Positions 1 to 6,175 of a DNA stretch of 6,175 nucleotides are shown here, one piece after another. Each line of letters begins with the position of its first letter. Within the stretch, counting starts at the first letter, position 1. The stretch spans positions 1 to 6,175 of the forward strand of contig JAITCT010000238.1 of NCBI GenBank assembly GCA_031282925.1. Reading direction: 5' to 3'. The position numbers and the translations under genes were made by a program. Source of the DNA: Dysgonamonadaceae bacterium (lineage in GTDB: Bacteria > Bacteroidota > Bacteroidia > Bacteroidales > Azobacteroidaceae). Under the pieces are notes generated by a model. The model did not search any database and was not told the DNA's origin. It saw nothing but the letters and a program-made list of their open reading frames with translations.

Positions 1-639
1 AAAGAAGGCGTGGTTTCCGTTCGAAAAATAGTGGAAGCCGGCGGACAGTTAGGTATAAAATACTTGACGGTTTATACGTTTTCTACCGAAAACTGGAATC
101 GTCCCAGGGAAGAAGTTGATTCCCTCATGGCTCTCATGGTTACGGCTGTCCGGAGGGAAACAAAGGATTTAATGGCAAACAACGTGCGTTTGCGCACCAT
201 CGGCGACATTGACCGTTTGCCTCCGCTAACCCGCAGTGAATTAGACGCCAGCATTGATGAAACAAAAAACAATACGGGTTTGAACTTGATATTGGCTTTA
301 AGTTATTCTTCCAGGTGGGAATTGACGGAAGCCGTGAAAAAAATCGCCCAAAAGGTGAAAAACGGAACTTTATCCATTGGGCAAATTAACGAACAAGTGA
401 TCTCCAGGCACCTGACAACCGGAGATATACCCGATCCGGATTTGTTAATCAGGACAGGAGGCGAATTTCGTATCAGCAATTATTTACTTTGGCAATCGGC
501 TTATGCCGAGTTTTACTTTACGGATACTTATTGGCCTGATTTCAGGGAAGAAAACCTGTATGCAGCCATCGTAGATTACCAGAAACGGGAAAGACGATTC
601 GGTAAAACAGGGAAACAGATACAATTAAAAGACTGTTGA
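1..639 (+). CDS. uppS: Isoprenyl transferase (undecaprenyl diphosphate synthase), 5'-truncated by window edge
   Basis: This cytosolic cis-prenyltransferase condenses farnesyl diphosphate with isopentenyl diphosphate units to make undecaprenyl diphosphate, the lipid carrier for peptidoglycan and surface glycans. The frame is open from base 1 (K-E-G-V-V-S) to TGA at 637-639, giving 212 residues. The family is usually about 245 residues, so some 30-35 N-terminal residues are missing, including the MDGNGRWA motif with the catalytic Asp. The GTG at base 10 is internal Val, not a start. Counting from the first codon in the window, FSTENWNRP lies at 27-35 and the IPP-binding [10 protein letters not shown] at 150-159. 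Within it R151, R157 and S159 keep the spacing of E. coli R194, R200 and S202. E170 in AYAEFYFTD corresponds to the conserved Glu213, and YWPDF and RERRFGKT follow near the C-terminus. bamA starts 18 bp downstream, so the two are probably one operon. Identification is secure; only the start is unseen. Confidence 0.96.
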   Translation, partial: KEGVVSVRKIVEAGGQLGIKYLTVYTFSTENWNRPREEVDSLMALMVTAVRRETKDLMANNVRLRTIGDIDRLPPLTRSELDASIDETKNNTGLNLILALSYSSRWELTEAVKKIAQKVKNGTLSIGQINEQVISRHLTTGDIPDPDLLIRTGGEFRISNYLLWQSAYAEFYFTDTYWPDFREENLYAAIVDYQKRERRFGKTGKQIQLKDC

Positions 640-657
640 ATATACATTCAAAAAAAC

Positions 658-3261
658 ATGCATAAAAAATTTTTACTCTTTTGCCTTTGGGCTTTTACCG
701 TTCATTCTCTTTGGGCGCAGGATACCGTTCCGACCGGTTCATCTCCCGAGGATTTGCCTGTTATTTCCTATTCGTTGAATAACAATAAAAAATATACGAT
801 TGCAGACATCAAAGTGTCCGGCGTAGAAAATTACGGCTATGAAGATTATGTGCTTGTCGGTATTTCGGGACTGTCCGTGGGACAAAAGGTTTCCGTTCCG
901 GGGGACGAACTTACTTCGGCTGTTAAGGCCTTCTGGAAGCACGGCTTGTTTTCCGATGCGGCAATTTATGCCGCCAGGTTAACGGCCGACAGCGTTTGGA
1001 TTCATATTGCTTTAAAACCCAATCCGGTGATTTCAACCATTGAGTACCACGGAATTAAAAAAGGCGAGCGGGAAGATTTGGAAGGTAAAATCGGTATGGC
1101 CAAAGGCTCGCAATTAACGCCCAACCTGATTAACCGCGCCCGTAAAAGAATCAAGGATTATTTCGACGAGAAGGGCTTCAGCAATGCCGAAATCACGATC
1201 CGTCAATATGATGATGTTGCCAACCGGGGAAAATCCATCATGGACATTACCGTTAATAAAAATGAAAAGACAAAAGTCAGGGAAATTTATATCACCGGGA
1301 ACGAACAAGTAAGCTATTCCGACCTGAGAATGGCAATGAAAAAAACCAATTCCGGTTTCAGTTTGAAAAAAAATCGATGGTTGAACATTCGGAAACTCTT
1401 CTCCGCCAAAAAATTCGTTCAGGAAGAATACGATAAAGATTTGCAGAACATTATCGCCAAGTACAATGAAAAAGGTTTTCGCGATGCGGAAATCGTTTCC
1501 GACAGTGTGGTAAGGGTCGATGACAAACATGTTTCCATTTATATAGATATAAAGGAAGGTGAGAAATATTTTATCCGGAACATTCAATGGGTGGGAAATA
1601 CCCAATATCCTTCCAATTACCTGGAATTGGTTTTGAATATGACCCCCGGCGATGTTTACAACCAAAAAAAATTAGGCGAAAGATTACAAAGTGATGAAGA
1701 CGCCGTTGCCAATATCTATTATAATAACGGTTACATTTTCGCGCGAATGAACCCGGTAGAAACGTATGTCGAAAATGACTCCGTAGATCTCGAAATTCGG
1801 GTGATAGAAGGCAGGCAGGCAACCATCAACAGGGTTACAATCAGCGGCAATGATCGTATTTACGAAGATGTTATCCGCAGGGAATTATTGACCAAGCCGG
1901 GACAGTTGTTCAGCAAAGATTTGCTTATCCGCTCGGCGCGTGAAATCGCACAATCGGGACATTTCGATCCCGAAAACATGGACATCAACCCCCTGCCTAA
2001 TGAGGAAACCGGAACAGTGGACATCCAATACGGTTTGACCCCAAAAGCCAATGACCAGGTGGAATTTTCGGCCGGATGGGGGCCTACGGGAATCATCGGC
2101 CGGATGAGCTTGAAATTCTCGAACTTCTCTTTTAAAAATCTGATTCACCCAAATACTTACAAGGGTATTATTCCGCAAGGCGATGGACAGACATTGACTT
2201 TGAGCGGACAAACCAACGGTCGTTACTACCAGTCATACAGCATTTCGTTTTTAGACCCGTGGCTTGGCAAAAAACGGCCTAACTCTTTTTCTTTGAGTGC
2301 ATACTATATGGTTACTACCGGCGTGGAAGACCGTTATTACGAGTCGACGTACAGTAATCCGTATTATTACCAGAACGGTTACAGCGATTACAGCGGCGTG
2401 GCATATGATGAAAATCAATCCATGAAAATATTCGGCTTGTCGGCCGGTTATGGAAAAAGGCTTTCGTGGCCCGATTATTTGTTCAACTTTATGGCTGATC
2501 TTTCTTATCAGCGCTATATGCTGAAAAACTGGCGGTATAATTTCCCGATTAGTGACGGAACTTCCAACAGCCTTTCACTGGGATTAACCTTGTCGCGCAG
2601 TTCTATCGACAATCCGCTCTATACCCGCAAAGGCTCGCAGTTTACGGCTTCCGTCAATTTAACGCCGCCGTATTCGTTATTTTCCGGCGAGATTGATGAA
2701 ACAAAAATCAACGAGTGGATCGAATTTCACAAATGGAAATTCAAAGGCAAAATATTTATCCCTTTGGCAAATCCCGAAACGGTAAAACGCACGCCCGTGC
2801 TGATGAGCCGCATCGAATACGGATTTATCGGTTCTTACAACCCTAAAAAGAAAACGCCGTTTGAAACATTCTACATGGGCGGCGACGGAATGACCGGATA
2901 TTCGTCAATGCTTGCCATAGAAACCATCGGATTGCGCGGATATGAAAGCGGTTCGATTTCATACGCGGGATCCGGGTACGCTTATTCCCGCCTGGCATTG
3001 GAATTGCGCTATCCCATTCTGCTTGAACCGACTTCCACCATTTATGCGCTTGCTTTTGTCGAAGCCGGAAATGCGTGGACACAAATCAGTTCTTTCAATC
3101 CGTTTGATTTGAAGCGTTCGGCAGGCGTCGGCGCACGTATCTTCCTGCCGATGATAGGACTGATGGGGATTGACTGGGGCTATGGCTTTGACAGGCCATA
3201 TTCGGGAGCGTCGTCAATTTCAGGAGGGCAGTTGCACTTTATTTTGGGGCAGGAGTTTTGA
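658..3261 (+). CDS. bamA: Outer membrane protein assembly factor BamA (Omp85 family)
   Basis: BamA is the central outer-membrane protein that folds and inserts beta-barrel proteins. The 867-residue product fits Bacteroidota BamA and is somewhat longer than the ~810 residues of E. coli. Residues 1-21 are a signal peptide (HKK, then a hydrophobic core, ending near LWAQ-D), which supports the ATG at 658. Five POTRA domains can be placed by their repeated beta-strand openings: about 44-122, 124-203, 205-303 (IYITGNE), 304-385 (IQWVGN) and 388-466 (VTISGN). POTRA3 carries a long basic insert around residues 235-255. The barrel spans about 467-867. L759-R760-G761-Y762 matches the conserved (V/L)RG(F/Y) motif of the loop-6 region. 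The protein ends in an amphipathic strand with terminal Phe (LHFILGQEF), the usual barrel signal. There is no Shine-Dalgarno sequence; the leader is A-rich (CAAAAAAAC-type). No separate promoter is obvious in the 18-bp gap after uppS. Confidence 0.96.
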   Translation: MHKKFLLFCLWAFTVHSLWAQDTVPTGSSPEDLPVISYSLNNNKKYTIADIKVSGVENYGYEDYVLVGISGLSVGQKVSVPGDELTSAVKAFWKHGLFSDAAIYAARLTADSVWIHIALKPNPVISTIEYHGIKKGEREDLEGKIGMAKGSQLTPNLINRARKRIKDYFDEKGFSNAEITIRQYDDVANRGKSIMDITVNKNEKTKVREIYITGNEQVSYSDLRMAMKKTNSGFSLKKNRWLNIRKLFSAKKFVQEEYDKDLQNIIAKYNEKGFRDAEIVSDSVVRVDDKHVSIYIDIKEGEKYFIRNIQWVGNTQYPSNYLELVLNMTPGDVYNQKKLGERLQSDEDAVANIYYNNGYIFARMNPVETYVENDSVDLEIRVIEGRQATINRVTISGNDRIYEDVIRRELLTKPGQLFSKDLLIRSAREIAQSGHFDPENMDINPLPNEETGTVDIQYGLTPKANDQVEFSAGWGPTGIIGRMSLKFSNFSFKNLIHPNTYKGIIPQGDGQTLTLSGQTNGRYYQSYSISFLDPWLGKKRPNSFSLSAYYMVTTGVEDRYYESTYSNPYYYQNGYSDYSGVAYDENQSMKIFGLSAGYGKRLSWPDYLFNFMADLSYQRYMLKNWRYNFPISDGTSNSLSLGLTLSRSSIDNPLYTRKGSQFTASVNLTPPYSLFSGEIDETKINEWIEFHKWKFKGKIFIPLANPETVKRTPVLMSRIEYGFIGSYNPKKKTPFETFYMGGDGMTGYSSMLAIETIGLRGYESGSISYAGSGYAYSRLALELRYPILLEPTSTIYALAFVEAGNAWTQISSFNPFDLKRSAGVGARIFLPMIGLMGIDWGYGFDRPYSGASSISGGQLHFILGQEF

Positions 3262-3322
3262 GAGCGTAAAGACTTGTACTGTTGCGCGGGGCAGGTATTG
3301 TTAATGGTACGGCAAGAAAATC

Positions 3323-4294
3323 ATGCAAATAGGTAACATACGGTTTGATCGCTATCCGGTGTTTCTGGCGCCGATGGAAGATGTTACCGACATTTCTTTC
3401 CGGCGTTTGTGCAAATATTTCGGAGCGGATATGGTTTATACGGAATTTATTTCGAGCGATGCTTTGGTCAGGCATATTAATAAAACCAAAGCCAAACTGG
3501 AAATTTCGGCCGAAGAACGTCCGGTTGCCGTGCAGATTTATGGACGGGAAATAGAACCGATGGTTGAAGCCGCCCTGATTTGCGAATCGGCGGAACCGGA
3601 TATACTGGATTTGAATTTCGGTTGTCCGGTAAAAAAGATAGCGGGGAAAGGCGCAGGCGCAGGCATGTTGCGCAATCCCGAACAAATGGCGGCAATCACG
3701 CGCGAAGTGGTTAAAGCCGTCCGTATTCCCGTTACGGTGAAAACCCGCCTCGGGTGGGACAACGATTCGAAAATCATTGTTGATCTGGCTGAAAAATTGC
3801 AGGATTGCGGGATTGCCGCTCTTACCATCCACGGGCGTACCCGTGCGCAGATGTATACCGGCGAGGCCGACTGGACGCTCATCGGTGCAGTGAAAAACAA
3901 TCCGAGGATGCACATTCCCGTCATTGGCAACGGCGATATCACTTCCCCTGCGAAATGTAAGGAGGCGTTTGACAAATACGGGGTTGATGCGGTGATGGTT
4001 GGACGGGCGGGCGTCGGCTGTCCCTGGATTTTCAAAGAAATCAAGGACTATTTGAAAACGGGCGCGATCCCCCGAAAAGAATCCTTTGAAACATACCTGG
4101 ATATTTTGAAGAAACAGATTTTGCAAAGTGTTGAACGGCTTGACGAGCGCAGGGGTATTTTGCACAGCCGCAGGCATATTGCCGCAAGTCCGCTGTTTAA
4201 GGGGATTCCTGATTTCAAACCGGTCAAGATAGCGATGTTGCGATCCGAAACGGTTGAGGACTTGTTCCGGATAATGTCCGGTATAAACGTATGA
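3323..4294 (+). CDS. dusB: tRNA-dihydrouridine synthase (DusB-like)
   Basis: This FMN- and NADPH-dependent enzyme reduces specific uridines in the tRNA D-loop to dihydrouridine in the cytosol. The 323-residue length is normal for the family. An N-terminal TIM barrel (about 1-240) shows LAPMEDVTD at 15-23, which binds FMN. NFGCPVKK at 98-105 contains C101, the conserved catalytic Cys. The barrel also has KTRLGWD, IHGRTRAQMY, IGNGDI at 201-206 and VGRAGVGCPWIF at 226-237 for phosphate binding. The smaller helical C-terminal domain carries R283-R284-H285 and FKGIPDFK, typical of the tRNA-contacting part. The start at 3323 places IGNIRF at the expected N-terminus. The 61-bp gap after bamA shows no convincing promoter or terminator, so read-through from bamA is plausible. 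Assignment to the DusB subgroup rests on overall resemblance to Bacteroidales sequences; which uridines it modifies cannot be read from the sequence. Confidence 0.93.
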   Translation: MQIGNIRFDRYPVFLAPMEDVTDISFRRLCKYFGADMVYTEFISSDALVRHINKTKAKLEISAEERPVAVQIYGREIEPMVEAALICESAEPDILDLNFGCPVKKIAGKGAGAGMLRNPEQMAAITREVVKAVRIPVTVKTRLGWDNDSKIIVDLAEKLQDCGIAALTIHGRTRAQMYTGEADWTLIGAVKNNPRMHIPVIGNGDITSPAKCKEAFDKYGVDAVMVGRAGVGCPWIFKEIKDYLKTGAIPRKESFETYLDILKKQILQSVERLDERRGILHSRRHIAASPLFKGIPDFKPVKIAMLRSETVEDLFRIMSGINV

Positions 4295-4354
4295 AAGGGA
4301 TATGGAGCAAATCACAGAATGGTTGAATATTTTTTGCGCCGGATTCAAATAAAA

Positions 4355-4387
4355 TTTGGTTTATATAATGAATAATCGTTACCTTTG
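4355..4387 (+). promoter_or_regulatory. Bacteroidota-type promoter for the surface-protein gene
   Basis: A TTTG at 4355-4358 (-33 box) is followed after exactly 21 bases by TACCTTTG at 4380-4387, a full match to the TAnnTTTG -7 box used by the primary sigma factor of Bacteroides. It lies about 60 bp after the dusB stop and 50 bp before the ATG at 4438. Transcription should start a few bases downstream, near 4393-4397, leaving a leader of roughly 40-45 nt. The region is AT-rich. The match is to a known consensus; activity is inferred. Confidence 0.75.
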
Positions 4388-4437
4388 CGGAAATATTCAG
4401 TTTTTTGATTAACACAATTCAATTAAACGCATGAAAT

Positions 4438-6175
4438 ATGAAATCGACAGCGATTTTAAACAGATTCAAGAGAATTTTTAATTCTCATTTTCTCAATTCT
4501 TATTTGTTATTAGCGGTTTGCCTGTTCGGCTTTTCCCGAGTGCAAGCGCAGACAAAACAGCCACTTGGAGGAGGAGCCTGGGGAGAGAAAGGGAACCTCT
4601 TTACATGGTCTCTTTCGAGCGACAGTGTGTTGACGATTGAAGGAAGTGGACCAATGCCGCTTGATTCCACCATCCTCAACAATCCCAAGCCTCCTGAATA
4701 TTATTATGTTGACCAACTAATTCCCTGGTATGAGCGTTTTTCTGCCATTAAAACAGTGGTGATTAACAAGGATATAACGAGTATTTGCATGTATGCCTTT
4801 TATGGGTGTAACAATCTGGTTTCCATTACTATTCCCAATAGTGTAAACAGTATTGGAAGGTTTGCTTTTTCCGACTGTAACAGGTTACCTTCCATTGTCA
4901 TTCCGGAGAAAGTAGCAAGTATTGGTACGCAAGCTTTTCGCCGGTGTTACAATTTGACTTCTATTTTTGTTCGGAACCCGACGCCGCCAACAGTAGGCGC
5001 TCTTGCATTCGAGTTTGTTCCGAATACTGCTAAACTTTACATTATCAATGGTCAAGACAGTATTTCTTCTAAAGAAGCCTACAAAAAAGCCCCCTTCTGG
5101 GAAAGATTCAGTGCTAATATAACAGCTTTCGTTGCAAAACTCCACATCACACTTTCTTCTCCTGACGTTTGGTTGTCGTCGACCGGCGATACCATACGGT
5201 TATCTACCGGCGCTACCGGTGATACCATACGGTTGACGACCGGCGATACCATACGGTTATCTGCGGAATTGTGGCCCAAAGATGCAGATTCATCCACAGC
5301 AACGCGAGACGACAGCATACTGATATGGAGTAGCGCCGACTCGTTGATTGCCGTCGTATCCGACAGTAATCTGGTAACCGTCGCCGGGGACCTTCAAAAG
5401 TATAATGTAAAAGAAAAAGATGTTTATATCAAAGTTGAAACGAAAAGCGGGAAAATAGCAGATTCCTGTCTGGTAAGGGTAATAAAAAGCAATGTCGCTG
5501 CATTAAGCAGCCTCTACGTAAACAAGGGAGCGCTTGTACCTCCCTTTGATCCGGACAACACCGAATATACAGTCGTTGTGGCAAATTCGGTATCGGATAT
5601 TACGGTTGAGGCTGAGGCGGCGAATCATCCGAAAGCCACGGTTTCCGCCAACAGTACATGGTCGTTAAAGGTTGGGGAGAATGTCCTTACCGTCAGGGTT
5701 ACAGCCGAAAACGGCGATACAAGGGATTATACGGTAAGGGTAACGAGACAGCCAAACAACAACGCCGCTTTAAGGGATCTTACCATATCTTCCGGAAAAC
5801 TTATACCCCTTATACCCGAATTCCACTCCATGCGCACCGATTATACGGCTGTCGTAGCAAATTCGGTATCAGAGATTAGGGTTAATGCCGTAGCGACTCG
5901 GGAAGGGGCCGCTGTTTCCGCTGCCGACAGTACATGGTCGTTAAAGGTCGGGGATAACCGGCTTACCGTTACGGTTACAGCCGAAGACGGCGGCTATACC
6001 GCAGATTATACGGTAAAGGTAAGACGGCAAAGTAGCGATGTTGCTTTGGAGAGGAATATTATCGTAATTGACAGTGTAAGCAATGATACGACGATACTCG
6101 CTGGCTCCGACAACGGTTTTGATTATGCTGGCAGCGTTCCGAATTCGGTATCAACGGTCAGGGTTGTGGTTAAAA
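4438..6175 (+). CDS. Secreted BspA-like LRR / Ig-like / cadherin-like repeat surface protein, 3'-truncated by window edge
   Basis: The frame is open for 579 codons from ATG 4438 to the right edge with no stop, so the C-terminus and any sorting signal are unseen. Residues 1-37 form a signal peptide: a long basic n-region, core YLLLAVCLFGF at 22-32, and cleavage near VQA-Q. Residues 42-81 resemble the W-x-L...LTIEGSGPM lead-in common before BspA-type repeats. Three 23-residue TpLRR/LRR_5 repeats follow (SI at 115, 138, 161; Cys at 124, 147, 170), closed by a cap with NPTPPTVGALAF and KLYI...AYKKAPFWERF (about 180-228). Residues 235-350 resemble a Big_2 Ig-like domain (IWSSADSLIAVVSDSNLVTVAG, shown here in part) with an internal triplication. 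Residues 352-438 and 442-530 are cadherin-like beta-sandwich domains (PF12733 type), and a third begins near 533. Such proteins are usually exported surface or adhesive proteins; the ligand is unknown. The ATG at 4438 is preferred because it gives the signal peptide. It has its own promoter. Confidence 0.9.
   Translation, partial: MKSTAILNRFKRIFNSHFLNSYLLLAVCLFGFSRVQAQTKQPLGGGAWGEKGNLFTWSLSSDSVLTIEGSGPMPLDSTILNNPKPPEYYYVDQLIPWYERFSAIKTVVINKDITSICMYAFYGCNNLVSITIPNSVNSIGRFAFSDCNRLPSIVIPEKVASIGTQAFRRCYNLTSIFVRNPTPPTVGALAFEFVPNTAKLYIINGQDSISSKEAYKKAPFWERFSANITAFVAKLHITLSSPDVWLSSTGDTIRLSTGATGDTIRLTTGDTIRLSAELWPKDADSSTATRDDSILIWSSADSLIAVVSDSNLVTVAGDLQKYNVKEKDVYIKVETKSGKIADSCLVRVIKSNVAALSSLYVNKGALVPPFDPDNTEYTVVVANSVSDITVEAEAANHPKATVSANSTWSLKVGENVLTVRVTAENGDTRDYTVRVTRQPNNNAALRDLTISSGKLIPLIPEFHSMRTDYTAVVANSVSEIRVNAVATREGAAVSAADSTWSLKVGDNRLTVTVTAEDGGYTADYTVKVRRQSSDVALERNIIVIDSVSNDTTILAGSDNGFDYAGSVPNSVSTVRVVVK
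4741..5121 (+). repeat. BspA/TpLRR-type leucine-rich repeats with C-terminal cap
   Basis: Within the surface protein, residues 102-178 contain three 23-residue repeats of the form SI-x(3-4)-AF-xx-C-xx-L-xSIxI-P. Anchors are S115/I116, S138/I139 and S161/I162; AF at 120, 143 and 166; and Cys at 124, 147 and 170. The segment to about residue 228 is the cap usually found after such repeats (LY...EAYKKAPFWERF). Three repeats is a small number for this family, in which arrays are often much longer. Confidence 0.85.
5182..5262 (+). repeat. Triplicated 24-bp in-frame repeat (TGDTIRL[S/T])
   Basis: Copies lie at 5182-5205, 5215-5238 and 5239-5262. Copies 1 and 3 are identical over all 24 bases; copy 2 differs at a few positions near its 3' end and by one C/T change. 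A 9-bp partial copy (ACCGGCGCT, encoding TGA) sits between copies 1 and 2. The unit is a multiple of three, so the frame is kept. It encodes residues 249-256, 260-267 and 268-275 at the first strand region of the Ig-like domain, where homologous domains normally have a single such strand. Confidence 0.95.
5491..6175 (+). repeat. Tandem cadherin-like beta-sandwich domain repeats, ~276-282 bp period
   Basis: Three units are visible: about 5491-5751, 5761-6030 and 6034 to the window edge. A GCAAATTCGGTATC block at 5581-5594 recurs at 5857-5870 (276 bp away), and its AATTCGGTATC core recurs at 6142-6152 (282 bp further). A 22-bp block is identical at 5651-5672 and 5927-5948, encoding STWSLKVG. 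Shared protein features are L-x-x-L at the start, (E/D)YT-x-VVANSVS in the middle and AE(N/D)G...DYTV(R/K)V at the end, the usual layout of PF12733 domains. The third unit is more divergent. Confidence 0.88.

Noticed and set aside
10..12. GTG as a start codon for uppS
   Set aside because: The frame is open upstream to base 1 and family alignment places this codon well inside the protein.
4267..4281. Inverted repeat CCGGA-TAATG-TCCGG near the end of dusB
   Set aside because: The stem is only 5 bp, it lies inside the coding sequence, and no T-run follows, so it is not a convincing terminator.
3239..4348. 369-codon open frame on the minus strand covering all of dusB
   Set aside because: It lies antisense to a clearly identified gene, its translation resembles no family I recognise, and its composition fits a shadow of dusB codons.
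4346..4358. Inverted repeat CAAAT-AAA-ATTTG
   Set aside because: It is a short AT-rich palindrome overlapping the -33 box; too weak to call an operator or terminator.
4364..4369. TATAAT, an E. coli-like -10 box
   Set aside because: No suitable -35 box is present, the region is AT-rich, and the Bacteroidota-type promoter at 4355-4387 is a better explanation.
4510..4521. LAVC in the signal peptide as a possible lipoprotein lipobox
   Set aside because: Val just before Cys is unusual for a lipobox, the hydrophobic core continues past the Cys, and a better type I cleavage site (VQA-Q) follows.
5182..5262. Direct repeats as a possible CRISPR array
   Set aside because: The units are in-frame, 24 bp, two of them directly adjacent without spacers, and encode a protein strand.
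5079..5318. Minus-strand frame with repeated NRMVSPV units
   Set aside because: The repeat is simply the reverse complement of the 24-bp repeat in the surface-protein gene.
5658..5879. 73-codon plus-strand frame
   Set aside because: It is an out-of-frame shadow inside the long surface-protein reading frame, with no recognisable features.

Overview
The window looks like chromosomal DNA from a member of the Bacteroidota, most likely order Bacteroidales. Three things point there. The uppS-bamA gene order and protein sequences are of Bacteroidales type. No gene start shows a Shine-Dalgarno sequence; starts sit behind A-rich leaders. The last gene is preceded by a Bacteroidota-type promoter (TTTG, 21-nt spacer, TAnnTTTG) and encodes a BspA-like leucine-rich-repeat surface protein. 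Genus and species cannot be told from this sequence.

Layout, all on the + strand. Bases 1-639 hold the C-terminal ~212 residues of isoprenyl (undecaprenyl) diphosphate synthase, uppS, whose 5' end lies outside the window. After 18 bp comes complete bamA (658-3261), with a signal peptide, five POTRA domains and a 16-strand-type outer-membrane barrel. After 61 bp comes complete dusB (3323-4294), a tRNA-dihydrouridine synthase. A 143-bp gap carries a good promoter. From 4438 a long reading frame runs open to the right edge (579 codons, no stop). It encodes a secreted protein with a signal peptide, three 23-residue BspA/TpLRR-type repeats plus cap, a bacterial Ig-like (Big_2-like) domain, and at least two and a half tandem cadherin-like beta-sandwich domains.

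uppS and bamA both serve the cell envelope: the lipid carrier for cell-wall and surface glycans, and outer-membrane protein insertion. They are probably co-transcribed, and dusB may be read from the same transcript. The large surface protein has its own promoter and is probably a separate unit.

The first three genes are ordinary housekeeping genes. The part worth a second look is the repeat-built protein at the right end, especially a triplicated 24-bp in-frame segment inside its Ig-like domain. I see no RNA genes, mobile elements, CRISPR arrays, or evidence of an undescribed multi-gene system.
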